From: Niabella sp.
Lineage (GTDB): Bacteria; Bacteroidota; Bacteroidia; Chitinophagales; Chitinophagaceae
DNA length: 64,000 nt
Direction of reading: 5' to 3'
NCBI GenBank assembly: GCA_017744715.1
Contig: JAGIAT010000006.1
Span: forward strand, 1 to 64,000
In this document: positions 1 through 8,584 of the stretch, in pieces
Layout: each line of letters begins with the position of its first letter
Numbering within the stretch: position 1 is the stretch's first letter
Program-made: the position numbers and the translations under genes
The notes under the pieces: generated by a model
Told to the model about the DNA's origin: nothing
Database searches by the model: none
What the model saw: the letters and a program-made list of their open reading frames with translations, nothing else

Positions 1-383
1 CGCTTTGACCGGCATCAAAAACAAAACAACTGTTTTTACCGGACACCAGTAGTTTCAAGTTCCAGGTTGGATTGCCGCGTAGCACTTGCTGTCAAATCTC
101 CAATCCGGAACTGTAATCGACTGCAAACTGATGACTGATAGCGGTTCCAGGTTTAAGAGCAGTTTCAGGGTTCGGTTAAAGTTTCACGTCGGATCCGTTT
201 TTATACTCCATGTACAATTTCATTTTCAAATTTCTTTCCGGTTCAACGCTAAATCTGCCTGCTATCGATGACCAACTGAAAACCGATAACCAAAAAACTG
301 ATAACTGATAGCTGAAAGATGTTCCAGGTACTGGTGCCGGCCGCGGCTGGCTTCAATATTTAACGAGGCCTGAACAGAATAAT
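1..383. other. Intergenic stretch with degenerate short repeats
   Basis: I see no convincing gene here. A 61-codon reading frame at 86-271 has no start context or recognisable composition. The stretch contains loosely repeated words such as GTTTCAGG/GTTCCAGG (about 50-210) and ACTGATAACTGATAGC-like words (about 128-145 and 270-315). Similar low-complexity words occur in intergenic DNA elsewhere in this window (55.85 kb). The 3' end of a gene lying to the left cannot be excluded for the first bases. Confidence 0.5.
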
Positions 384-396
384 GTGGAAGCTTTCT

Positions 397-404
397 TATT
401 TTTG
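397..404 (+). promoter_or_regulatory. -7 promoter element for lptB
   Basis: TATTTTTG is an exact match to the Bacteroidota -7 consensus TAnnTTTG. It ends 6 nt before the ATG at 411, so the transcript should start at or within a few bases of the start codon. This rules against the upstream GTG at 384, which would lie ahead of the transcript start. No good -33 TTG is visible 19-21 nt upstream. Confidence 0.55.
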
Positions 405-410
405 CCACAT

Positions 411-1229
411 ATGTTGATGAAAATACATACCAAGGACCTGGTAAAGCGTTACGGTGAACGTACGGTGGTAAACCACGTTTCTTTTGAGGTGAACCAGGGC
501 GAAATTGTTGGATTGCTGGGGCCGAATGGTGCCGGTAAAACCACGTCCTTTTACCAGGTGGTGGGCCTGATCAAGCCCGACGAGGGGGATGTATTTTTAA
601 ATGACCAGAATATTACCAAGCTGCCGATGTATAAACGGGCGCAGATGGGCATCGGTTACCTGCCGCAGGAAGCCTCTGTTTTCCGCAAGCTGAGTGTGGA
701 GGACAATATTTCGGCCGTACTGGAAATGACCAAACTTTCCCGGGCCGAACAAAAGGCAAAACTGGAGTCGCTGCTGGCAGAATTCCGGCTGGGTCATGTA
801 CGCAAGAGCAACGGGGACGTATTGAGCGGGGGAGAACGAAGAAGAACCGAAATTGCCCGGGCGCTGGCCGTGAACCCGAGATTTATCCTGCTGGATGAGC
901 CCTTTGCCGGGATCGACCCCATTGCGGTGGAAGATATCCAGAGCATTGTAGCCCGCTTAAAATACAAGAATATCGGTATCCTGATTACCGACCATAACGT
1001 AAATGAAACCCTTTCGATCTGCGACCGTGCCTATCTGCTGATCGACGGAAAGATATTTGAAAAGGGTACCGCTGAAGAACTTGCCGCCAACGAGCAGGTG
1101 CGGCGACTGTACCTGGGCCGCAACTTTGAGCTGAAGCGGAAAGATTACCTGCATGAAGAAGCCCAGCAGAATTCGGCTCAGGAATTGGAACCCCGGCCAG
1201 AATCCGGAACCGACACTGCCATCCATTAA
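411..1229 (+). CDS. lptB: LPS export ABC transporter ATP-binding protein LptB
   Basis: This is the cytoplasmic ATPase that powers the LptBFG complex, which extracts lipopolysaccharide from the inner membrane and passes it to LptC. The 272-residue product has a Walker A motif (GPNGAGKTT), the Q-loop sequence [13 protein letters not shown] typical of LptB, a signature segment LSGGERRR, Walker [11 protein letters not shown] and the H-loop in [12 protein letters not shown]-terminal tail of about 30 charged residues (QNSAQELEP and onward) extends past the usual end. ATG at 411 or 417 is preferred because the promoter element lies just upstream. The gene stands alone on the + strand; lptC is 2 kb away on the other strand, so the two are not co-transcribed. 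Confidence 0.95.
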   Translation: MLMKIHTKDLVKRYGERTVVNHVSFEVNQGEIVGLLGPNGAGKTTSFYQVVGLIKPDEGDVFLNDQNITKLPMYKRAQMGIGYLPQEASVFRKLSVEDNISAVLEMTKLSRAEQKAKLESLLAEFRLGHVRKSNGDVLSGGERRRTEIARALAVNPRFILLDEPFAGIDPIAVEDIQSIVARLKYKNIGILITDHNVNETLSICDRAYLLIDGKIFEKGTAEELAANEQVRRLYLGRNFELKRKDYLHEEAQQNSAQELEPRPESGTDTAIH

Positions 1230-1241
1230 TAGCGATTTTTG

Positions 1242-1526
1242 CTAGCTGCCTGCAGAGGCGTCTTCCGGTGCCTCCAGCTTATGATCCTTTGCAAATTGAT
1301 GGCGGTGCTCCGTAAACCTGCTGATGACTTCACTTACCTGTTCAATGGATGTATTCACCTGTTCATGTATGTCCGGAAGCGCAAGCTCCAGCACAGACAC
1401 ACCAAGGTTCATATTTTCTGCCTCGATCTGTGCGATCTTTTTCAGCACCGCCGTTTCACTGTTTTTAAGATCTTCCAGTTCCCGCAGGATCTTGTCCATG
1501 GCGGTTAATTGTGCGCTTTTATCCAT
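1242..1526 (-). CDS. Small charged coiled-coil protein, unknown function
   Basis: The 94-residue product is rich in Glu, Lys and Leu with heptad-like spacing (MDKILRELEDLKNSET, then ETAVLKKIAQIEAENMNL), so a helical coiled coil is likely. It has no signal peptide or membrane segment. It converges on lptB with a 12-bp gap. Two + strand frames overlap it (1239-1508 and 1324-1563), but their translations are Cys/Phe/Ser-rich and look like shadows. I do not recognise a family. The protein call rests on composition and an ATG start, so a moderate confidence is right. Confidence 0.6.
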   Translation of the reverse strand: MDKSAQLTAMDKILRELEDLKNSETAVLKKIAQIEAENMNLGVSVLELALPDIHEQVNTSIEQVSEVISRFTEHRHQFAKDHKLEAPEDASAGS

Positions 1527-1804
1527 AAACCTGTTTTTAGGGATGATTAACCCGATTGGTTAAAACAACCGAACAGGCTCAAATAGTGTGCAAGAGTGCC
1601 TTCCTGCCATGGCTTTTGCGTTTTTTTTGCATATTTTACCCTGCAGCTTAATAATGAACGGGGAAAATTTTCTTAAAGTGAGTAGTTGCGGGTGGGTTTG
1701 TTTGTATAAACCAGGGCAAAAAACTTTTTATTGCCCGCTTATTCATAATATCCGAGAATGCGCGCATGCATAACTGCTGTATTATGCCTTACCGTCTTCC
1801 TGAA

Positions 1805-2113
1805 TGGACAAGAGGAAGATTTCGCAGATGCGTACCGATTTTTTATTGGTCGGTGGTAATCCGCGAGCAATGTTGGCGCTGATAGTTGTTCTTCGTTTTC
1901 TTTTTCTCACAGATTTCGCAGATGTGCACAGATTTTGATTGGTTCTGTGTGAATCGGTGTAATCCGTGAGCAATGTTAGCGTCGATAGTTGTTCTCTGTT
2001 TTCTTTTTCTCACAGATTTCGCAGATGTGCACAGATTTTGATTGGTTCTGTGTGAATCGGTGTAATCCGTGAGCAATGTTAGCGTCGATAGTTGTTCTCT
2101 GTTTTTCTTTTTT
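1805..2113. repeat. Tandem palindromic repeat, about 103-bp unit, 3 copies
   Basis: Copies begin at 1908 and 2011 with an exact 103-bp period and are almost identical. A diverged, shorter copy starts near 1811. Each unit carries the words CACAGATTTCGCAGATG and, further on, GTGTAATCCGTGAG, which are imperfect reverse complements, so each copy can fold into a long hairpin. The rest of 1527-2162 holds no convincing gene: frames at 1588-1773, 1782-1973 and 1843-2121 are repeat translations. The same repeat family recurs at 31.67 and 61.75-62.0 kb. Confidence 0.85.
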
Positions 2114-2162
2114 CTTGCCATCGCGTTAGCTCAAATTCAAACTATAACCAGGCAAAACGGGG

Positions 2163-2987
2163 CTAGCTATCCAAAAAGAGATCGGTATAAAGCGGTCCCC
2201 CGGGCGTAATCGCATACGCATCAAGATCGGTGATGCCGGCTTCCTTCAGCACTTCTTCATCCAGGAAACAGTTGCCGGTACAGCTGCGCGCTTCTTTTTG
2301 TAAGATATAAAAGGCAGCGTCTGCAACGATCTGCGGCGTGCGGCTAATATTGGCCAGGGCCTGACCACCCAGCAGGTTCCGTACTGCTGCCGTGTCGATG
2401 GTGGTTTTGGGCCAGAGGGCATTGGCTGCAATGGGAATATTTTTAAATTCAGCAGCCCATCCAAGCGTAAGCAGGCTCATATTGTATTTGGAAATCGTAT
2501 AGGCGATATGCGGACCCAGCCATTTGGGGTTGAGATTGATGGGCGGCGACAGTGTAAGGATATGTGCATTGGCCGATTTTTTCAGATAGGGCAGGGCTGC
2601 CTGTGCCATCAAAAAACTGCCCCGCACATTGATCTCCTGCATCAGGTCGTATCTTTTTTGGGGAGTGGAGGCGGTATCTGTTAAGGAGATCGCAGAAGCA
2701 TTATTAATGAGAATGTCGATGCCGCCAAATGCTTCCGCTGCAGCTTCCATAACATGTTGCACCTGGGCTTCTTCCCGCACATCGCAGGCAACGGGCAATG
2801 CCCTGCCTCCGGCGGCCGTTACTGCTTCAGCGGCGGAGTAAATGGTACCGCCCAGTTTTTCATTTTCGGTTACCGACTTGGCGGCAATTACAATATTGGC
2901 GCCTTCGGCAGCCAGCTTCAGGGCAATGGCTTTTCCGATGCCACGGGTAGCGCCGGAAATAACAGCGGTTTTATCCTTAAAAATCAT
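2163..2987 (-). CDS. SDR-family NAD(P)-dependent oxidoreductase (HSDL2-like)
   Basis: This is a classical short-chain dehydrogenase of 274 residues. It shows the Rossmann cofactor motif SGATRGIGKA near residue 10, the structural NNAS motif (ILINNASAIS) and the catalytic YTISKYN, which supplies the YxxxK pair. The segment LTLSPPINLNPKW before the catalytic Tyr and the tail around CTGNCFLDEEVLKEAG resemble hydroxysteroid-dehydrogenase-like protein 2 relatives. In bacteria these are often linked to acyl-CoA or steroid-type substrates, but the substrate cannot be read from the sequence. ATG at 2987 begins directly with the first beta strand (MIFKDKTAVISG). No operon partner is obvious; lptC begins upstream and has its own promoter. 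Confidence 0.9.
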   Translation of the reverse strand: MIFKDKTAVISGATRGIGKAIALKLAAEGANIVIAAKSVTENEKLGGTIYSAAEAVTAAGGRALPVACDVREEAQVQHVMEAAAEAFGGIDILINNASAISLTDTASTPQKRYDLMQEINVRGSFLMAQAALPYLKKSANAHILTLSPPINLNPKWLGPHIAYTISKYNMSLLTLGWAAEFKNIPIAANALWPKTTIDTAAVRNLLGGQALANISRTPQIVADAAFYILQKEARSCTGNCFLDEEVLKEAGITDLDAYAITPGGPLYTDLFLDS

Positions 2988-3049
2988 AAAGTAAATTACG
3001 AAAACAAACGCATTCCGCAGAAATGGCGGCTTAAAAAAGTACCGGCCTT

Positions 3050-3727
3050 TTATTTTGCGGGTGGCGGGGCGGATGGAGTGGGTGTTGGAGAACCGGTTTT
3101 ACCGGAAGCCCCTGTTTGGCCGGTTGTTCTTTTGTCGGCAGAAGTATCTGCAGGGGCCGCTGCTCCCGGCTGGCCGGGCATGCCGGTTTGACCGGGCAAT
3201 GTTTGACCATGCGTTTTGATAAAGGTTACGTTTTTCAGATCCTGGGTTGCCTGCAGACCAAGATCGCCTTGCAGCCGTTGATCGCGGGAATTGTACCGGG
3301 CAGGTTTATTCGTGTAGAACAGCTGCTTGTTCTGATCCCACCAAAGATCCTGGCAATAAAGGGTATCGCCTTTTACAGATACTACCCGCACGCTGTCACG
3401 CAGGTAGATCATGCTGATCGATTCCATGTACTTGCCGTACTTGCTGTCGAGCTTGCTTTCGATTTTGGCACTGTCATTATAGAAATCTACATGCAAGGTT
3501 TTGGGAAATTCCGTATAAACCGTATCGGCCTGTACGCGCAGCATCAAAGGGGCGGTGAGCTTGGCCTTTACCTTGCCTCCCTGCGACAGGTAACTTTCTA
3601 CCTTGAGCGCCTTGTCGGTCATGGAAACTTTTTTAGTGAGGGCGTTGATCTCCTCGTCTGTATTTTCACAGGCGGTCAAAAGCAGCAGCACTGCTGAAAG
3701 TAAAACGTATGTTGAACGCAACTTCAA
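3050..3727 (-). CDS. lptC: LPS export periplasmic protein LptC
   Basis: LptC receives LPS from LptBFG and passes it along the periplasmic bridge. The 225-residue product has a lipoprotein-type signal (LLSAVLLLLTACEN; Cys about residue 20), then the LptC beta-jellyroll region about 45-180 (LTAPLMLRVQADTVYTEFP, VDFYNDSAKIESKL, DTLYCQDLWWDQ). The last 40 residues are a Pro/Gly/Thr-rich tail (GQTGMPGQPGAAAPAD), longer than in typical LptC. The start codon is TTG; no in-frame ATG is near, and an exact promoter element sits 16 nt upstream. It follows coaX and an outer-membrane protein gene on the same strand, an order often seen in Bacteroidota. Confidence 0.85.
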   Translation of the reverse strand: MKLRSTYVLLSAVLLLLTACENTDEEINALTKKVSMTDKALKVESYLSQGGKVKAKLTAPLMLRVQADTVYTEFPKTLHVDFYNDSAKIESKLDSKYGKYMESISMIYLRDSVRVVSVKGDTLYCQDLWWDQNKQLFYTNKPARYNSRDQRLQGDLGLQATQDLKNVTFIKTHGQTLPGQTGMPGQPGAAAPADTSADKRTTGQTGASGKTGSPTPTPSAPPPAK

Positions 3728-3743
3728 AGAAACCGGTTTATTG

Positions 3744-3751
3744 CAAAAATA
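3744..3751 (-). promoter_or_regulatory. -7 promoter element for lptC
   Basis: Read on the minus strand, this is TATTTTTG, an exact TAnnTTTG match. It lies 16 nt upstream of the TTG start of lptC and in the 57-bp gap after the outer-membrane protein gene. This suggests that lptC has its own transcript in addition to read-through from coaX. Confidence 0.5.
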
Positions 3752-3784
3752 ATATAAATCTGCCCATAATCCCCTGGGGGCGAC

Positions 3785-5191
3785 TTAGCGGTCTCCGTTC
3801 CGGCGCTTACCAAACCACATATCCGTAAGGGAGAAGCCCAGCGTTACCCGGTACATATTTTCCTGCAGCAGACTATTGCTGTTGCCCCGTTTAATATATT
3901 CCAGGCCAAGGTTGATCATAGTTGCCTGACCTCTTGCCTGCTGGTTATAGTTGGCCAGCGGCAGTCCTATACCGGCGGTAACACCATACAGCGGCAGTTG
4001 TTGTCCGCGCAGCTTGATATAATCGGGCCCGGTGAAAAAACCGATCCGGTAGTACATCTGGCTCAGGTAGTTCCTTTTGGTTACAGGACTGAATTCGGCA
4101 CCGATCTTTAGTTTCCAGTTACTGGCCACGGCGGTATCGGGCAGGTTGTTTTCCCGGTAATTCTGCCAGTTTGTGGTGGTAAAATCAGCGCCCAGCAACC
4201 ATCCGGCTTCCGTTTGGGTTTGCGCCTTTTGCAGGATAAATCCCGCAGTAAGATTGGTAGGATAACTAAGGGTTGATTTAAATCCACTGGAATCAATGAT
4301 CTCTGTTGTTCCGGTAGCGCTATGGGTAACACTGGAGGTATATGCAACATTGGTATTGATCTTTTGCTGCCAGTTTCCGTAAACCCCGATGCCCAGGAAC
4401 AGTTTATCGTTCATTTTTCCCTGGTATTGCAAACCGGCGTCTGCATAAATACCGCCCATAGAAGTCCTGGAATCCCAGGTACCCAGGGCGTATGCGGTGG
4501 AATCGTTATAAAGGCTGCGGCGCCGGGCGTAGTCCTTCGACCCAAAAAGGTAACCGCCGTTAACGCCCAGGCTGAGATAATGATTTTTTGCGAGGGCAAA
4601 TTTAACCCCCGTACCCAGTGAGGCCAGGTAGGTACCGCCGGATCCTTCAAAAACAGTGGTTGCCGAGTCGATCGCTTCCCCGGTATTTTCATCCAGGAGC
4701 GGGCCGCTGGTATTCTGGATTTTATAGCTGATCCTGTTCAGAGGCCGCAGGCCCAGGGCCATGCCCCAGTTGCGGCGGAGCGGAATACCCAGGGAGATGC
4801 GGTTAAAGATCAGGTTGCTTGAGGTAAAACGCGTTTGTTGTGATTTGTCGATCAGCGTGTGGCCGGTTCCTTCAATGCCTATGTCCAGTATCGCCCGTCC
4901 CTGCAACTGCTTACGGGTGCCGGGTTCTGTAATCGACAGGAAAAAAGCGTAGGACGCCGGGTTGGCGTAGTTTACGGAAGAATAGCTGTTATATGCTGCG
5001 GAAACACCGCCCATACCTCTGCTGGTAGCACTGGATGAGGATATTTCATCCCCCAGGCCGTATCTTGAATAAGGGGAGTTATCCTGCGCGTTTGCAATGA
5101 AACCGAAGCCGGTTAAACAAACTGCTGCGGCAATACGTTTTATTACACACGCGTCCAATTTTCTAAGCGTTGTTAACTTCACTAATAGCAT
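3785..5191 (-). CDS. Outer-membrane beta-barrel protein (SPYSRYGLGD type)
   Basis: The 468-residue product starts with a signal-like stretch (IKRIAAAVCLTGFGFIANAQD) followed by NSPYSRYGLGD and SRGMGGVSAAY, a head shared by a common Bacteroidota outer-membrane protein family related in layout to FadL-type barrels. The body alternates polar and hydrophobic residues as in beta strands and ends YRVTLGFSLTDMWFGKRRNGDR. Its start overlaps the end of coaX by 29 bp, so translation may be coupled. The function is unknown. The family is commonly found beside coaX and lptC, which hints at an envelope-assembly role, but that is inference. Confidence 0.8.
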   Translation of the reverse strand: MLLVKLTTLRKLDACVIKRIAAAVCLTGFGFIANAQDNSPYSRYGLGDEISSSSATSRGMGGVSAAYNSYSSVNYANPASYAFFLSITEPGTRKQLQGRAILDIGIEGTGHTLIDKSQQTRFTSSNLIFNRISLGIPLRRNWGMALGLRPLNRISYKIQNTSGPLLDENTGEAIDSATTVFEGSGGTYLASLGTGVKFALAKNHYLSLGVNGGYLFGSKDYARRRSLYNDSTAYALGTWDSRTSMGGIYADAGLQYQGKMNDKLFLGIGVYGNWQQKINTNVAYTSSVTHSATGTTEIIDSSGFKSTLSYPTNLTAGFILQKAQTQTEAGWLLGADFTTTNWQNYRENNLPDTAVASNWKLKIGAEFSPVTKRNYLSQMYYRIGFFTGPDYIKLRGQQLPLYGVTAGIGLPLANYNQQARGQATMINLGLEYIKRGNSNSLLQENMYRVTLGFSLTDMWFGKRRNGDR

Positions 5192-5891
5192 ATAGGCCTT
5201 TAAATATTAATTCAGGGTCGGCAAATATCCTGCTTTTCAGGTGTGATGCCAAATGTTGCATATCCCCACCGGTTAATACCACGTTAAAGTTGTCGAATTT
5301 TTCCTCGTACGCGGCTATAAAACCGTCCAGTTCATAGGCCATTCCAAGGATAATACCGGATAAAATATTGGTTTCTGTATCATATCCCATCAGTGGCACA
5401 TCCGCCTTGGGCGCTATCAGGGGCAGCTTTGCGGTATAATACTGCAGGGATTTTAACCGCATTTCCAGTCCGGGGGAAATGGAACCTCCAACCAGTTCCC
5501 TGTATTTATTTACAAAATTCAGGGTGATGCAGGTGCCCAAACCGATCAAAAGCAGGTTTTTGCCGGGGTAAAAGTGTACCCCGCCGGCCGCAATGGCTAG
5601 CCGGTCTGCACCAATGGTTTCAGGCTTGCCTACTGGTGTGGTAATGGGCAGCTGAGACTGGTAATTGAGGAGATGAAAACGGGTTCTGTCTTTTAAAACG
5701 GTTTCTGTTTCCGCATTATGGTCAATAACGGAAGAAAGAATGGACTTTGCCGGTTTGTAGGTTTCAACCAGCGACCGGATGGTTGCCGTAGTGTCATCCT
5801 GCAGTACAAGGGTTTTTATAAGTTCATTGTCCTGAAAAACAGCAACTTTTTTCCTTGTATTTCCAAAGTCGAAACAAAGTGTGGTAGACAT
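5163..5891 (-). CDS. coaX: Type III pantothenate kinase
   Basis: CoaX phosphorylates pantothenate, the first step of coenzyme A synthesis. The 242-residue product has the phosphate-binding motif DFGNTRKK at the N terminus and GADRLAIAAGG, which carries the catalytic Asp, near residue 97. The next motif reads LLIGLGTCITLNFVN. Many CoaX proteins have an Asp before x-GT and an Asp after the T-x, where this one has Gly and Asn. ATG at 5891 (MSTTLCFDFGNT) is preferred to a TTG three codons earlier. It is the first gene of a minus-strand cluster with the outer-membrane protein and lptC. Confidence 0.9.
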   Translation of the reverse strand: MSTTLCFDFGNTRKKVAVFQDNELIKTLVLQDDTTATIRSLVETYKPAKSILSSVIDHNAETETVLKDRTRFHLLNYQSQLPITTPVGKPETIGADRLAIAAGGVHFYPGKNLLLIGLGTCITLNFVNKYRELVGGSISPGLEMRLKSLQYYTAKLPLIAPKADVPLMGYDTETNILSGIILGMAYELDGFIAAYEEKFDNFNVVLTGGDMQHLASHLKSRIFADPELIFKGLYAISEVNNA

Positions 5892-5985
5892 ATCGTGCAA
5901 GTAAATAAAAAATCAGGAACTTTTTTGCCCTTTCTTCCGGCGCGCCACAGAGCGGTATAAACCGGCAAAAGTTGATGTTTATGGC

Positions 5986-6624
5986 CTATTTCAGATCAAA
6001 GCCGCTCAGGTTCCGGAAATGGCCGTTCATTTGTATTTTTTGTTTTAACTGGTTCATCTGCTCAAATACCGGCAGCGTTTTTTCAAAATGCCGCTTCAGG
6101 TACTCCTGGCGTTGCCGTTCCTGCGTCAATTGTAAAAACTCATATTCTTCCTGAATCGTAAGCCCGGAATGATGCGCAATATCATAGGCGGTCAAAAGAT
6201 GATCCTCTTTCAGAAACGCTTTCTTTACCTGCAGGTAATCGTGCAGGGTGCGCATTTGTTTTACCAGCAGGCGCATAACCTCCGGATTGCCGGTCCGGTT
6301 ATTTTGCGGGTAATTAACAATGGCTCCTGAATAGAGCTTTTCCGGTATTTCACGGATCACTTCCAGAATGCGAAACAGGTCGCCCCCCCTCGTATGAATG
6401 TCCATTTCGCCATTTTCATAGGTTTTTACGATCTCTTCCACATGTACCAGCGAACCCCAGTCCTGGAGCTGGTTGTTTACGACCACCGGTACTCCAAATG
6501 GCTTGCGGCTGCCGGCCGACTCCTGGATCAATTGTTTATACCGCGGTTCAAAAATATGCAGGTTTACCTGCTCACCGGGAAACACAACGATCGACAAAGG
6601 GAATATCGGTATGAAATTGGTCAT
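5986..6624 (-). CDS. LON-substrate-binding (LON N-terminal domain) protein
   Basis: The 212-residue product is a stand-alone Lon N-terminal domain. It shows the diagnostic opening IPIFPLSIVVFPGE and HIFEPRYKQLI, and has no ATPase or protease part. A helical C-terminal half with Gln/Arg-rich segments (LQLTQERQRQEYLKRHFEK) follows. Such proteins are thought to bind substrates or partners, but a precise role is not established. The ATG at 6624 is chosen because TACCTTTG, an exact -7 element, lies 3 nt before it. A longer frame starting at 6678 would begin upstream of the promoter. Confidence 0.85.
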   Translation of the reverse strand: MTNFIPIFPLSIVVFPGEQVNLHIFEPRYKQLIQESAGSRKPFGVPVVVNNQLQDWGSLVHVEEIVKTYENGEMDIHTRGGDLFRILEVIREIPEKLYSGAIVNYPQNNRTGNPEVMRLLVKQMRTLHDYLQVKKAFLKEDHLLTAYDIAHHSGLTIQEEYEFLQLTQERQRQEYLKRHFEKTLPVFEQMNQLKQKIQMNGHFRNLSGFDLK

Positions 6625-6627
6625 GCC

Positions 6628-6635
6628 CAAAGGTA
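6628..6635 (-). promoter_or_regulatory. -7 promoter element for the LON-domain gene
   Basis: TACCTTTG on the minus strand matches TAnnTTTG exactly and ends only 3 nt before the ATG at 6624. The message is predicted to be leaderless or nearly so. Confidence 0.55.
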
Positions 6636-6851
6636 AAAAAAGTTTAAGGTCTGTGTTTTTATAAATTTTTTTATACAAACCTAAAAATGTCCGGCTTCAG
6701 CCTGAAGTGTGCCGGAGCTAAAAGAATCAAGGGTTAGGGGCCTTTGCCGTTATAGGGTGATGGAAAGACCATCTGCAGGTCTGCGGTCCTTAAAAATAGC
6801 AGCCTGCCATCCGTTTAGACTATAATTCTTCCGTACTTTAGCAATCATTAT

Positions 6852-7772
6852 ATGTGGAATCTGCTAATAACCGGGGTGCAGGGCGGCGACACCAAAAGCA
6901 TCGCCCGGGCCATCAGTCTTGTAGAAAATGAACAGGAGGGATATGAATCGTTCCTGGAGCAACTACAGCAGCGTGCCGTTCCGGTAGTGGGCATTACCGG
7001 CCCGCCGGGTGCGGGAAAAAGCACCTTAACAGACGCCCTTGTTGGGTTTGCCGTGGCCGAAGGTAAAAGAGTAGCGGTGGTTTGTGTGGATCCCTCCTCG
7101 CCTTTTCATTTTGGAGCGCTTTTGGGCGACCGCATCCGCTTAAACCGGTGGTACCTGGATGAACGGGTTTTTATCCGCTCGCTGGCCAGCCGGGGTGCTA
7201 TGGGCGGGCTGAACCCAAAGATCATTGAAATAACCGATCTGCTGAAGGCAGCCCCGTTTGACCTGATCCTTGTAGAAACGGTGGGCGTGGGACAGAGTGA
7301 AATTGAGATTGCCGGGCTGGCAGATGTAACCATTGTAGTGCTGGTACCCGAGGGCGGCGACGAGGTGCAAACGATGAAGGCGGGGTTAATGGAAATTGCA
7401 GACATCTTTGTAGTAAACAAGAGCGACCGTCCGGGGGCCGATCTTTTTATAAAGCACCTGAAGCAGATGCTGGCGCCGGCGTTTTCCAGAACCACGGAAT
7501 TACTGCCGGTGATACCGACGGCTGCCCATGAGATGAAAGGGATCGATACCTTGTACGCGCAATTGCTTCAAAAAATAGCGGCGGTTGCTTCCAATGAGCG
7601 AAAGGGATGGCTGTTGGCGGAGAAAGCATACCAGCTCCTGCAAAAAAAGCGTATGCAGGGGATTGATAAACGGGAATTGAAAGCGGCGATAGCGGCGGAA
7701 ACAGCAGCCGGCCGGTTTAATTTGTACCGGTTTGTAAGAAACCTGGAGCACCATAACAAGCCGGCGGTTTAA
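6852..7772 (+). CDS. meaB: Methylmalonyl-CoA mutase-associated GTPase MeaB (ArgK family)
   Basis: MeaB is a G3E GTPase that guards adenosylcobalamin loading and protects methylmalonyl-CoA mutase. The 306-residue product has Walker A GITGPPGAGKST near residue 50, VDPSSPF, the switch sequence ETVGVGQSE and the guanine-specificity motif NKSD. The length fits the family. Mutase subunits are not in this window. TACTTTAG, one mismatch from the -7 consensus, lies about 20 nt upstream of the ATG. The 3' end overlaps the converging glycosyltransferase gene by 4 bp. Confidence 0.92.
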   Translation: MWNLLITGVQGGDTKSIARAISLVENEQEGYESFLEQLQQRAVPVVGITGPPGAGKSTLTDALVGFAVAEGKRVAVVCVDPSSPFHFGALLGDRIRLNRWYLDERVFIRSLASRGAMGGLNPKIIEITDLLKAAPFDLILVETVGVGQSEIEIAGLADVTIVVLVPEGGDEVQTMKAGLMEIADIFVVNKSDRPGADLFIKHLKQMLAPAFSRTTELLPVIPTAAHEMKGIDTLYAQLLQKIAAVASNERKGWLLAEKAYQLLQKKRMQGIDKRELKAAIAAETAAGRFNLYRFVRNLEHHNKPAV

Positions 7773-8584
7773 GAACGCTGCAAATGATCCTGAATGCCTA
7801 CCGGCGCCGTGATCAGTTTTTCTGAGATCGACTTCTGCAGCAACTCGTTGTTGGTTAGCACACTGTTGCGCTCTTTTTCTTTATGATAGATATGAAAAAC
7901 GATGGCACTGTGCTTTACCACCATTTTTGATATTCCGAAATTGATCAGCCGGGCCGCAATTTCATTGTCTTCCCTTCCCCAGCCCTGTATTTCTTCGTTA
8001 TAACCGTTAACCGCCATCAGGTCCTTTCTCCAAAAAGCCATATTACAGCCACGCAGGTAAAAGATATCATCTGCCCGGTGCTTTTTGTAAAGTTTTGTAA
8101 GGATGGGAATCCGCAAGCCATTGTTTTTATTTAACGAGCTCCAGCGGAACAGCGAAGCTTTTCCTCTCCGGCGGTCCAGCAGTTTTTTGGAATATGCTTC
8201 GCTCAGGATAACCCGGCTGCCGGTTGCAAAACACCCGGGGCTGCTCAAACGGAGATGGTCTTCTACAAACCTTTTATGAAGGATCAGGTCGCTGTCTATC
8301 TGAATTACATACTCACAGTTGGCTTTTGCAATGGCCTTATTACGGATACGGGCCAGCTGGAAGCCATCATCCGGCTGCCATACATGGATGAGCGGAACGG
8401 GAAACAGGGCCCGGAACCGTTCGATCAGGCTGCGGGTTTCGCGCGTGGAACCGTCATCCGCGATGATTACCTCATTGGGCATCCGGCTTTGCCTTAAAAT
8501 ACTTTTCAGGCAACATTCCAGTGCTTCCGGCCAGTTATAGGTCGAAATAATCAACGAGGAAGTCGGATAGCTTTTGTTAATCAT
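7769..8584 (-). CDS. Family 2 glycosyltransferase
   Basis: The 271-residue product has the GT-A fold signatures of GT2: SLIISTYNWPEALECCL at the N terminus, ADDGS for UDP-sugar binding, and IDSDLIL as the DxD metal-binding motif. The C-terminal segment GWGREDNEIAARLINFG is the motif seen in galactosyl/GlcNAc-type transferases that have a C-terminal domain of the beta-4-galactosyltransferase type. It likely adds a sugar to LPS or another surface glycan; donor and acceptor are unknown. It is monocistronic and convergent with meaB. Confidence 0.85.
   Translation of the reverse strand: MINKSYPTSSLIISTYNWPEALECCLKSILRQSRMPNEVIIADDGSTRETRSLIERFRALFPVPLIHVWQPDDGFQLARIRNKAIAKANCEYVIQIDSDLILHKRFVEDHLRLSSPGCFATGSRVILSEAYSKKLLDRRRGKASLFRWSSLNKNNGLRIPILTKLYKKHRADDIFYLRGCNMAFWRKDLMAVNGYNEEIQGWGREDNEIAARLINFGISKMVVKHSAIVFHIYHKEKERNSVLTNNELLQKSISEKLITAPVGIQDHLQRS

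Noticed and set aside
1239..1563. Two + strand reading frames opposite the small coiled-coil gene
   Set aside because: Their translations are Cys/Phe/Ser-rich without motifs, while the minus-strand frame has a charged, heptad-like composition.
1805..2113. Possible CRISPR array
   Set aside because: The units are contiguous 103-bp copies with no unique spacers, and no cas genes are nearby.
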